Below are positions 34,501 through 40,836 of a stretch of DNA of 64,000 nt, one piece after another; position 1 is the first letter of the stretch, and each line of letters opens with the position of its first letter. This DNA is from an uncultured Prevotella sp. (GTDB lineage Bacteria; Bacteroidota; Bacteroidia; Bacteroidales; Bacteroidaceae). The position numbers and the translations under genes were made by a program. Under the pieces are notes generated by a model, which was given only the letters and a program-made list of their open reading frames with translations, ran no database searches and was not told the origin of the DNA. Location: assembly GCA_905234265.1 (NCBI GenBank), contig CAJOHJ010000002.1, positions 62,001-126,000 on the forward strand, read 5' to 3'.

Positions 34501-35351
34501 CCTATTTCTACTATAACAAGAACATCACCGCCATCGAGATTAGTGCAAGCGAAGACTGGATAACCATCGAGGACATCACGCCCAGCATGGCCACCAACAA
34601 CGAAGCAGGCATGGAAAACTTCACCGTGAAATACCCCGTCAACGACAGCAAGGCCGACCGCACAGGCTTCATCTACGTGAAAGGAACGCTTGCCGACGGC
34701 AGCAGCATCACACGCACCATCGTCGTGACGCAGCCCTACGAGCGCATCTGGGACGACGACCAGACCGAGACTACCGACCAAAGCGCCGAACTGCCGTCAG
34801 CAGCACTGCAGAAGCTGCTCACCGACAATGGCATGCCCATCTACACAGGCACCACGCCTCCCACCGTCAATGGGACTTTCGAGATGAAGCCCCTCTCACT
34901 GGTATACGCCAGCAACCCTGACGACATTGACGACGACTACAGCGGCTCCATGGTTATGGACATTGCCACGCTGACAGGCCAGAAGCCGCAGGCCCGCCTG
35001 CGCATGTACAGCAACAGCACGCAGTACGGCACCACGCCGGCAGACACCTACCTCTGCAGCCTGACGGGCGACGGCAATCACTTCACGCTGTCATGCATCA
35101 CCGTCGACACCAACGACTCTCCGCTTGGCTTCTGGAAGATGACAACTATAACCATCATCTCCGGCGAGGTGGAAGCCACAGGCATCGTCAACCTGCACTA
35201 TGGCAGCATCTTCCTCGACGAGAACGACCAGCCCGACGAAGTCATCATCATGAAAGACAGCGACGGCCAGTCCACCACCGCCGCCTGGCAGCCCGGCAGC
35301 TGGCAGGCACCCTGGAAGGCAGCAAGAAAGGCTCGCCGCAAAGCCAATTAA
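31533..35351 (+). CDS. Large secreted BACON-domain protein
   Basis: The 1272-residue product has a signal peptide (RRLLTVALLLSGMASALHA) and shares its N-terminal beta-rich segment with the gene before it (DALYIYRNDGSFNAFFFTDI, IDSVVFVTPP). A large beta-barrel-like or adhesin-like middle follows (LHLTGSFGLDDNFSIDGNAY). From about residue 690 there are BACON-like modules (STTELAIGVKGGSATIVITA, ENTSEEEREGTVIVSGRMAQ, and a second near residue 1020 with EISASEDWITIEDITPS). BACON domains are Ig-like modules of Bacteroidetes surface proteins. No catalytic site is evident; a surface binding or structural role is likely. Confidence 0.78.
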   Translation: MNTHYYIIRRLLTVALLLSGMASALHAQQQDALYIYRNDGSFNAFFFTDIQRIAYSNIDTLGVEHDDYVTQEVYALDSVFRIPVSAIDSVVFVTPPTEYKADVAHTTESDLWKYVIATDSVSWIKLRPDVPQQLIPNVGDKMVTLTQSDMLPMGFAGKVADVTTASDGVTVTCENVELTDLFDRYVCKVAGYVGSEDDSSGAPQKAPRRAGSEQPFSFDKKMPPMAKTLHLTGSFGLDDNFSIDGNAYVGVQVQPELNLRLFLSVGWNTGVNMDCVMRGQMETQLQFGFNGIATGHFDFPLVKLAFPVIGCPLVLLNFEAGAFVEMQGSLNVGGVYSTTERFYALTQFNSLIEGGRQATASITHVKDTLTWNDVTAKATLNIGGYLKKSITGASAKITESGIRSEMGLRAEVEAPVQWSDFTLTNPNLLAGEALRLAIIDNQKRSRSLYDKVDRDVNVALSVFSNVQTFAKIMRWTFTKKWEETKIYGTALGLVPHISKPTVRMATLLDDKLHIDMPAERELLFPLKIGADIYNSRNELVRQIDAPTSYLGKKPQTQTLTVGGLPETEKYMAYPRMEMFGFRLYAQPTDSFSAAKATLEVPVRQFTVPSSYGHFTAKVNTTIPAMKFTPTASWLSCLWDADEQTLTVYYDGMTGQDTERKASIQIMALDGDGSELGADEIVVTQVRADIELSTTELAIGVKGGSATIVITANNTGDLQVSTKSSFLHPTINGNTLSILIDENTSEEEREGTVIVSGRMAQTDQRIERFISVSQAGTATPVAVDMFNMSRVYINVPTGTVNIPMTIPYYGSDYAKGSTAQQGQYLRYKSADTKAKSFENADYSGSVSWQIDLLIDPKDNTSLHKYDVVSGSVSYKEDTYYKGKLSYERLCSFDIVGSLKNSSANQYSNMTSFTASHGTDSKPLPLTDYMQNFFHSQTSNGTTDTYNQTDINTENTGWSLYIDLQLEDDIPMLEVGRDSIKASSGNFGSTFSYFYYNKNITAIEISASEDWITIEDITPSMATNNEAGMENFTVKYPVNDSKADRTGFIYVKGTLADGSSITRTIVVTQPYERIWDDDQTETTDQSAELPSAALQKLLTDNGMPIYTGTTPPTVNGTFEMKPLSLVYASNPDDIDDDYSGSMVMDIATLTGQKPQARLRMYSNSTQYGTTPADTYLCSLTGDGNHFTLSCITVDTNDSPLGFWKMTTITIISGEVEATGIVNLHYGSIFLDENDQPDEVIIMKDSDGQSTTAAWQPGSWQAPWKAARKARRKAN

Positions 35352-35355
35352 TGTT

Positions 35356-35394
35356 AAAAGTTGGATGGTCCTCACAGCCATCCAACTTTTTTCT
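35356..35394 (+). terminator. Terminator after BACON protein gene
   Basis: AAAAGTTGGATGG (35356-35368) pairs perfectly with CCATCCAACTTTT (35378-35390), followed by TTC and an A-rich stretch. It is a classic intrinsic terminator. Confidence 0.9.
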
Positions 35395-35438
35395 TCAAAA
35401 AAAATTCTTTTTATTTCTTTTTTATAGAATTAAATCAT

Positions 35439-35446
35439 TAACTTTG
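35439..35446 (+). promoter_or_regulatory. -7 promoter box (TAACTTTG) ahead of structured region
   Basis: TAACTTTG fits the consensus and would start a transcript near 35453, about 360 bp before the next start codon. The first transcribed bases form two consecutive hairpins, so a long structured leader or a separate small RNA is plausible. Confidence 0.6.
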
Positions 35447-35464
35447 CCGCATTAAAGCTGCAAG

Positions 35465-35498
35465 GTGCCTCCGCGCAGGCACTGGCCGCAAGGCCGGC
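35465..35498 (+). ncRNA. Candidate structured RNA start: two GC-rich hairpins
   Basis: GTGCCT/AGGCAC (35465-35470/35477-35482) forms a first hairpin. GGCC-GCAA-GGCC (35484-35495) forms a second, with a GNRA-type GCAA tetraloop. The GC content is far above the flanking intergenic DNA. No matching known RNA family is recognised. Confidence 0.4.
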
Positions 35499-35556
35499 GG
35501 CTGCGATTTTTGCTGGAAAAAAAGAAAAAACGGGAAGCATTGTGCTTCGTCTTGTA

Positions 35557-35680
35557 CTCTGAAACGTGAGAAATTTCTGGAGCTACGCACAAGATGGACA
35601 TAGTGACTCTCTCACGCCATGGCGTGAGATTGATTGTATCACTATATCTTTGTGTAAAGGTAATTCTCACGACCTCAGAG
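35557..35680. repeat. Imperfect inverted repeat enclosing a palindrome and a promoter box
   Basis: The left arm CTCTGAAACGTGAGAA (35557-35572) matches the reverse complement of the right arm TTCTCACGACCTCAGAG (35664-35680) at 14 positions, with a one-base length difference in the centre. Between them lie a perfect 18-bp palindrome CTCACGCCATGGCGTGAG (35611-35628) and TATCTTTG (35645-35652). The motif CGTGAG/CTCACG therefore occurs four times. It could be an invertible promoter, a protein-binding array or an RNA stem. Confidence 0.55.
35645..35652 (+). promoter_or_regulatory. -7 promoter box (TATCTTTG) inside inverted repeat
   Basis: A perfect TATCTTTG points toward the 724-aa secreted protein gene and lies 12 bp inside the right inverted-repeat arm. 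Transcription would start at about the arm boundary, leaving a leader of about 155 nt. Confidence 0.6.
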
Positions 35681-35813
35681 TAGAGATGTAGGGCTGCTTC
35701 AGTCTTACGCTCTTTTTGTGTGCCTGTGCAGACAATGGGGCGGCCAGCCAAGCCACAATCTGAATACACATTAATTAATATATTTATTACTAACACAAAC
35801 TTTTTTAAACACT

Positions 35814-37988
35814 ATGAAAAAAATTACTTTTCTGAAATCACTCCTCGTGGCAGTGTGTGCGCTCGTGGGGAGTAGTCAGGCGTGGGCTGGCGACAAGACA
35901 ATCGTCAAGTACAGTTTTGATGATTCTATGAATCCTGAACTGGTAGCAGGTTCTAGAGTTTCATTCGACTATACTCGTACATCTGTCATCACATCTACAA
36001 AATTCCTCAACGCCTATAACAATGCCAATGGCGATCCCGGCTCGTCAACTGTGTCGTTGGGTAGCAGCGATCTTTCTGGCGAGACATGGACGCTGAGCTT
36101 TGAGTGGGCTGCCGTTGGTGGCTGCAACAGCAAGGCTGACCACACAACCCTGAAAGCAGGCGAAACAACTCTCTTTGATTTTACTGGTAATTCCGACTGG
36201 AATACTACAGTAACCATTACATACACAGGGTCGGATGGCACAAAGACTCTCCCCGTTCCTGGTTGTGATAAGAATAAGCGCTTTGCAGCAGGTGTTGGTG
36301 ACCAGCTAAACACCACAGCATACTGGCATCATATTGTTGTCACTGGCAGTGCTTCGGGGGTAAAGATGACTATCACCAACTCCAGCACAGGTACAGCCGT
36401 TGTTGAGGATGTCGTGCTTTCGGAAACAAATGTCAACCCCACTTCGCTGATTATTGAGCCTAGTTGCGGTGGTGCTATCGGTATCGACGAGCTGTCGCTG
36501 AGCTACTATGTTGAGGGGGAAGTTATTCAGAACCCTGTTGCAAACTATACTGGCGTAAATGGTATTGAGCGCACTATTACAGCTACCTGCGAAACAGAGG
36601 GCGCAACCATTCAACACTCTGCCGATGGAACAAACTTTGAAGATGGTGCTTCAATTACCGTTTCAGAGTCGGGCAATGTGTATTTCAAGGCTGTCAAGGG
36701 TGGCTCTGAGTCTGACGTTATTCCATTCGCTGTTGTAGCAGGCGAAATCACACTGAATGCTCCTACTATTGTCCGTTCAGACAACACAACCGTTACCATC
36801 ACTGCCGACCAGAACGATAAACTGCTGTCGCCAACGGCTACCATCTATTATGAGTATGGTGCAGAAAGCGGTTCATTCACAGGGACCAAAGTGCTGACCG
36901 TGGCTGCTGATGCTACTATTACAGCCTACGCTGAGGCTACCGGCTACACAACTTCATCGACGGCTGAGCGCACTGTTGCTCTGTTCCCTGCAAATAATGC
37001 AGTAGAGACCATTGAAAACACTCCGACGAAGACAAGCGGAACTACCAAATTTGCATTAGGCACTGACGTTACCACTGTATCTGAGCGCGACTATGTCGCA
37101 TTACTGCTTGACGATGTACAGTGGGGAACGAATGTATATCTACAGAACCTGACGTTATCAGACCCCATTGTCTGGGGTATCCGCAATGGCAACTGGTACG
37201 TTAATACTTTAGAAAACCAATGGGTACTGATACGCAACATGAAGGCAGGAGACATTATTGTTGCTAATGTCAACTTTGCTGCAGCCGAGACAGTAAATGC
37301 TACTTATAGCGAGAAACTCACCTACGCTACTCGTCACGCATACATTGTGGATGCCGATGGTGATGTGGAGTTGGCCTTCAAAAAGCCCAATGCTAAAGAG
37401 ATGGATTACATCTATGGCTTCTACGCATACCGTCCCATCACCGAAGTCGTTCCAGGCTCTAACGCCACTGGCTTCATGACCTTCGCTTCTGATTTTGCTC
37501 TCGACTTCACCGGCCTTGAGACTAAGGCTTATATCGCTACGGAAGTTGCCGACGGCAAGGTGAAGCTGACACAGGTGAACAAGGTGCCTGCAGGCACTGG
37601 CCTCATCCTGGAGCGCGCTGACGGCAGCAAAGAGGCTATCCCCGTGCTGAGCGGCGAGGCTGAGAACGTCAGCGCCAACAAGCTGGTGCGCGGCACAGAC
37701 GTAATAGTAGAAAGCGGCTACGTGCTGGTTAACCACGGCGGCACCGCCGAGTTCGCAGGCATCAAGAGTTCTTATCCTGCTGTTGCCGCTGACCAGGCTT
37801 ACCTGAACATTGCCGCAACTGCTCCCACGCTGCAGCTTGTCTTCGGCGACGAGGCAACTGGCATCAGCTCTGTTGCTGCTAACGGCATCGACGCTGACAA
37901 GGCTGTCTTCAACATGCAGGGCCAGCGCGTCGCTCAGCCACGCAAGGGCCTGTACATTGTAGGCGGCAAGAAGGTGGTAGTTAAATAG
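35814..37988 (+). CDS. Secreted lectin-like protein with CHB_HEX-type modules
   Basis: The 724-residue protein has a signal peptide ending QAWAG. Residues of about 25-230 resemble a concanavalin/LamG-like sandwich (KYSFDDSMNPELV, WTLSFEWAAVGGCNSKADHT). Two short beta modules follow of chitobiase C-terminal type (CETEGATIQHSADGTNF, DASITVSESGNVYFKAVKGG-like; SPTATIYYEYGAESGSFTGT). The end carries a Prevotella-type tail (NMQGQRVAQPRKGLYIVG then GKKVVVK). The first 1670 bp use many A/T-ending codons unlike the neighbours, while the last 500 bp switch to GC-rich codons, so the gene looks mosaic. Function unknown, presumably surface binding. Confidence 0.72.
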   Translation: MKKITFLKSLLVAVCALVGSSQAWAGDKTIVKYSFDDSMNPELVAGSRVSFDYTRTSVITSTKFLNAYNNANGDPGSSTVSLGSSDLSGETWTLSFEWAAVGGCNSKADHTTLKAGETTLFDFTGNSDWNTTVTITYTGSDGTKTLPVPGCDKNKRFAAGVGDQLNTTAYWHHIVVTGSASGVKMTITNSSTGTAVVEDVVLSETNVNPTSLIIEPSCGGAIGIDELSLSYYVEGEVIQNPVANYTGVNGIERTITATCETEGATIQHSADGTNFEDGASITVSESGNVYFKAVKGGSESDVIPFAVVAGEITLNAPTIVRSDNTTVTITADQNDKLLSPTATIYYEYGAESGSFTGTKVLTVAADATITAYAEATGYTTSSTAERTVALFPANNAVETIENTPTKTSGTTKFALGTDVTTVSERDYVALLLDDVQWGTNVYLQNLTLSDPIVWGIRNGNWYVNTLENQWVLIRNMKAGDIIVANVNFAAAETVNATYSEKLTYATRHAYIVDADGDVELAFKKPNAKEMDYIYGFYAYRPITEVVPGSNATGFMTFASDFALDFTGLETKAYIATEVADGKVKLTQVNKVPAGTGLILERADGSKEAIPVLSGEAENVSANKLVRGTDVIVESGYVLVNHGGTAEFAGIKSSYPAVAADQAYLNIAATAPTLQLVFGDEATGISSVAANGIDADKAVFNMQGQRVAQPRKGLYIVGGKKVVVK

Positions 37989-37989
37989 T

Positions 37990-38155
37990 GGCCTACCCCT
38001 AACCCTCCCCATTGCGTGCCACACTCAGACCGTCAGGTCGGAGAAGGGAGGGGAACTGGGGGAAAGTCTGAATTAAAACAAAAAATAATTTCAAACAACA
38101 ACGGCCCAATTATCTAACAAGACATCCCTCCCTTTGGGAGGGCTTGGGTGGGCCT
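37990..38155. repeat. CCCTCCC/GGGAGGG inverted-repeat-rich spacer
   Basis: The gap holds CCCTAACCCTCCCC, GGGAGGGGAACTGGGGGAAA and later CCTCCCTTTGGGAGGG with GGGTGGGCC, giving several possible CCTCCC/GGGAGG pairings. It looks like repeat-derived DNA; no gene or promoter is seen. Confidence 0.45.
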
Positions 38156-38170
38156 AAATAATAATTAATT

Positions 38171-38347
38171 ATGAAGAAGACATATATCACTCCAGGCATG
38201 GAGACTGTAGAGATAAAGGTCCAGCAGATGCTGGCAGCGTCGGTGCTGGGCGTCGGCGAGGACTACAACGGCGAAGCCGTGCTGGCTCCTGAGCAGGACT
38301 TGGACAGCTATTTCGACGGCGTCGACGTCGACAAGTTCTTTGAATAA
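38171..38347 (+). CDS. 58-aa peptide, MKKTYITP family
   Basis: A 58-codon ORF reads MKKTYITPGMETVEIKVQQM, then LAASVLGVGEDYNGEAVLAP and an acidic end EQDLDSYFDGVDVDKFFE. The N-terminal pattern MKK.YI.P....V.I...QMLA.S is shared by many short Bacteroidales peptides of unknown function. Third codon positions are GC-rich as in real genes here. It follows the 724-aa secreted protein gene and ends just before a good terminator. It has no signal peptide; a precursor peptide or small regulatory protein are possibilities, neither shown. Confidence 0.7.
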   Translation: MKKTYITPGMETVEIKVQQMLAASVLGVGEDYNGEAVLAPEQDLDSYFDGVDVDKFFE

Positions 38348-38414
38348 AAAGGAAAAGACCGGCCGGTGGGCTGCGAAGTTCGCCGCCAGCGTCTATTAGT
38401 GTTATTAAAAAATG

Positions 38415-38450
38415 AGTGGCTTGCATCATCAGACTGCAAGCCACTTTTTT
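38415..38450. terminator. Bidirectional terminator
   Basis: AGTGGCTTGCA (38415-38425) pairs with TGCAAGCCACT (38435-38445), flanked by an A-run on the left and a T-run on the right. It can serve both the 58-aa peptide gene and the convergent nucleosidase gene. Confidence 0.88.
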
Positions 38451-38469
38451 GTAATGCCAAGGGAGACGC

Positions 38470-39123
38470 CTACTTCTTGATAGCTTCTACGAACGTTCGT
38501 GTCACCTGGAAAGAGTTTTCGGCCACGGTCTGCCAGAAGTCGTGATACTGCGAGGCGTCGGTGTCGCAGAGCGGCATGTCGCTGATGACGCGAAACGAGA
38601 GGAACGGCACGCTGTGCAGATAGCACGTCTGGGCAATGGCTGCCGACTCCATGTCGATGGCCTTGGCCTCGGGGAAGTGCGAGAGAATCTCGCGCATCTT
38701 GTCCTTGGAGTCTACAAACCAGTCGCCAGTGGCTATCAGGCCGGCATGAATCTTGATGCCGTCGGGCAGCGGCTGCAGGCTGACGGCGGTCTTAAGCAAT
38801 GCCGGGTCGCCAAGGAAGCGCTCCGGCAGCCCCTGCACCTGTCCGTAGACGCTCTCGCCGACGGCAGTGCCGCAGTAGACGTCGTGATATACCAGTTCTG
38901 CGCTCACCACCACGTCTTTCACGCGTATGCCGTCGCCGTTGCCTCCGGCACATCCGGAGGATATTATCACGTCGGGGCGTTCGTCGGCTATCAGCCGTGC
39001 GGCCCCGAGGGCTGCGTTCACCTTGCCAATGCCACACTTGCGGACTACCACGGAGCCGTCGGTAAACAACTGCTGCAGCTGGTGCAGCTCTTTGTCCATT
39101 GCTACTATTATTCCTATTTTCAT
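38470..39123 (-). CDS. mtnN: 5'-methylthioadenosine/S-adenosylhomocysteine nucleosidase
   Basis: Starting at the ATG at 39123 the protein has 217 residues, MKIGIIVAMDKELHQLQQLF, typical of MTAN/Pfs; longer upstream codons lack family similarity and overlap a promoter box. It hydrolyses methylthioadenosine and S-adenosylhomocysteine to adenine and a thioribose. Family marks are SSGCAGGNGDGIRVKDVVV, LIATGDWFVDS, KAIDMESAAIAQTCY with the substrate-binding Met-Glu, and RVISDMPL with the catalytic-type Asp. It stands alone on the minus strand between a convergent secreted-peptide gene and a divergent MATE gene. Confidence 0.93.
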   Translation of the reverse strand: MKIGIIVAMDKELHQLQQLFTDGSVVVRKCGIGKVNAALGAARLIADERPDVIISSGCAGGNGDGIRVKDVVVSAELVYHDVYCGTAVGESVYGQVQGLPERFLGDPALLKTAVSLQPLPDGIKIHAGLIATGDWFVDSKDKMREILSHFPEAKAIDMESAAIAQTCYLHSVPFLSFRVISDMPLCDTDASQYHDFWQTVAENSFQVTRTFVEAIKK

Positions 39124-39162
39124 TTTCTTATTGTTACTAAGGTGTGAAAGATATGTTGTGTG

Positions 39163-39170
39163 CAAATTTA
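39163..39170 (-). promoter_or_regulatory. -7 promoter box of mtnN (TAAATTTG)
   Basis: On the minus strand TAAATTTG lies 39 bp before the mtnN start codon at 39123 and fits TAnnTTTG. Confidence 0.55.
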
Positions 39171-39202
39171 ATACTCTACTGGAAAATGGCAAAGTCTTTT
39201 AA

Positions 39203-39259
39203 GAAAAAATTTATCTCTGCGTGTTACGAAATTATCTTACGCAGATAAATTTTTTATCT
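39203..39259. repeat. 21-bp repeat family, locus C
   Basis: One unit (TTATCTCTGCGTGTTACGAA) sits inside a larger inverted repeat formed by AAAAAATTTATCTCTGCGT and ACGCAGATAAATTTTTT. It lies between the divergent mtnN and MATE promoters. Confidence 0.75.
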
Positions 39260-39301
39260 ATTCACTTTACCTTTAACTTTTGCCAATTCATTCTTTTTTA
39301 G

Positions 39302-39309
39302 TACTTTTG
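39302..39309 (+). promoter_or_regulatory. -7 promoter box of MATE gene (TACTTTTG)
   Basis: TACTTTTG ends only 5 bp before the ATG at 39315, which predicts a leaderless or nearly leaderless mRNA if this is the promoter used. No other in-frame start is close. Confidence 0.5.
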
Positions 39310-39314
39310 CGGCC

Positions 39315-40694
39315 ATGTTTGGAACGAATAGCAAAAGCGGCGACCTGCTGGCCTACATCCGCGAGGGCCGCGAGCTGACGGGCGGCGAACGGCTGCGCCT
39401 AATAGTGGGGCTTAGCATTCCGTCGATACTTGCCCAGGCGGCGGCGACGGTGATGTTCTTCATCGACGCGTCGATGGTGGGCCACCTGGGTGCGCGTGCC
39501 TCGGCAGCCATCGGACTGGTGGAGACCACTGGCTGGCTGATGGGCGGCCTGGCGTCGGCAGCCAACATGGGCTTCTCGGTGCAGGTGGCCCACGCCATAG
39601 GTGCCAACGACATGGAGCGCGCCCGCCGCATCCTGCGCGTGTCGCTGGTGTGCTGCCTGCTGTGGGCGCTGGCGCTGTCAGGCACGGCGCTGGCCATATC
39701 TCCCTTTCTGCCCCACTGGCTCGGCGGCAGCCCAGAGGTGTGTGCCGACGCCTCGCTCTACTTTGCCATCATCGGCGTCGGCGGCCTGTTCTTCCAGATG
39801 GAGGGTCTGGCAGGGTCGATGCTGAAATGCTCGGGCAACATGAAGATACCATCGATGCTGAACATTCTGATGTGCGCCATGGACGTAGTCCTGAACTACA
39901 TATTTATATACCTTCTCGGCATGGGCGTTGCCGGTGCCGCCATCGGCACCTGTCTGGCAGCCATGATTACCGCCGGGCTGATGATGTGGTTCCTGCTGGT
40001 GCGCTCGCCGCTGCTCAGGCTGAAGGCTGCTACGGCGGTGCCTTCGAGCGGCAGCTTCGACATAGTGCGCACGGCATTCCTCATCGGCGGTCCCATGGGC
40101 TTGCAGCACGTGCTGATGGGCGGTGCGCAGGTGGTCAGCACGCTGATAGTGGCTCCGCTGGGCACTGCGGCCATTGCCGCCCACTCGCTGGCCATCACCG
40201 TGGAGAGCCTGTGCTACATGCCGGGCTATGGCATTGCCGAGGCAGCCACGACGCTCGTCGGCCAGAGCTTCGGAGCCGGCAAGCGGCTGCTGACGGCCCG
40301 CTTTGCGCACCTGTCGGTGGGCATGGGCATGGCGGTGATGACTCTGATGGGCCTGCTGATGTGGGTGTTCGCACCCGAGCTGATGACCATCATGACCCCC
40401 GTGGGCGACATCATCGCCATGGGCAGCGAGTGCCTGCGCATAGAGGCCTTTGCCGAGCCAATGTTTGCCGCGGCCATAGTGTGCAACGGCGTCTTCGTGG
40501 GTGCCGGCGACACTCTGCGGCCTGCCGGCATGAGCCTGGCGTCGATGTGGGGCGTCCGCCTGACGCTGGCAGCCCTGCTGGCACAGAGCCACGGACTGCA
40601 GGGCGTGTGGACGGCCATGGCCATAGAGCTGACCTTCCGCGGACTGCTGTTCCTCATGCGGCTGGCACGCGGCCGATGGAACAAGAAGGAATAG
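39315..40694 (+). CDS. MATE family efflux transporter
   Basis: The 459-residue inner-membrane protein has about 12 hydrophobic helices in two MatE halves. Visible family features are GLSIPSILAQAAATVMFFID, ASMVGHLGARASAAIGLVET and, in the second half, GGPMGLQHVLMGGAQVVST and TLVGQSFGAGKRL. MATE proteins export drugs, dyes or metabolites by Na+ or H+ antiport; the substrate cannot be told from sequence. It is monocistronic between mtnN and a surface lipoprotein gene. Confidence 0.9.
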   Translation: MFGTNSKSGDLLAYIREGRELTGGERLRLIVGLSIPSILAQAAATVMFFIDASMVGHLGARASAAIGLVETTGWLMGGLASAANMGFSVQVAHAIGANDMERARRILRVSLVCCLLWALALSGTALAISPFLPHWLGGSPEVCADASLYFAIIGVGGLFFQMEGLAGSMLKCSGNMKIPSMLNILMCAMDVVLNYIFIYLLGMGVAGAAIGTCLAAMITAGLMMWFLLVRSPLLRLKAATAVPSSGSFDIVRTAFLIGGPMGLQHVLMGGAQVVSTLIVAPLGTAAIAAHSLAITVESLCYMPGYGIAEAATTLVGQSFGAGKRLLTARFAHLSVGMGMAVMTLMGLLMWVFAPELMTIMTPVGDIIAMGSECLRIEAFAEPMFAAAIVCNGVFVGAGDTLRPAGMSLASMWGVRLTLAALLAQSHGLQGVWTAMAIELTFRGLLFLMRLARGRWNKKE

Positions 40695-40798
40695 CATCTT
40701 CTGGCTGCGAGAGGCCAAAAATCCGTTCATTTTCGCAAAATCTTCATTCATATTCACACTTTTGCATTCTGCAGGGATGCATATATTATTGTATTGCC

Positions 40799-40806
40799 TA
40801 TCTTTG
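40799..40806 (+). promoter_or_regulatory. -7 promoter box (TATCTTTG)
   Basis: Perfect TATCTTTG lies 30 bp before the first lipoprotein start codon at 40837. Confidence 0.7.
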
Positions 40807-40836
40807 TGAAGATTAATCGCAAACCATTTAAACAAG

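Noticed and set aside
35453..35760. SRP RNA or 6S RNA identity for the structured region
   Set aside because: The SRP domain-IV motif is absent and no single long rod-like fold could be drawn; left as an unassigned structured region.
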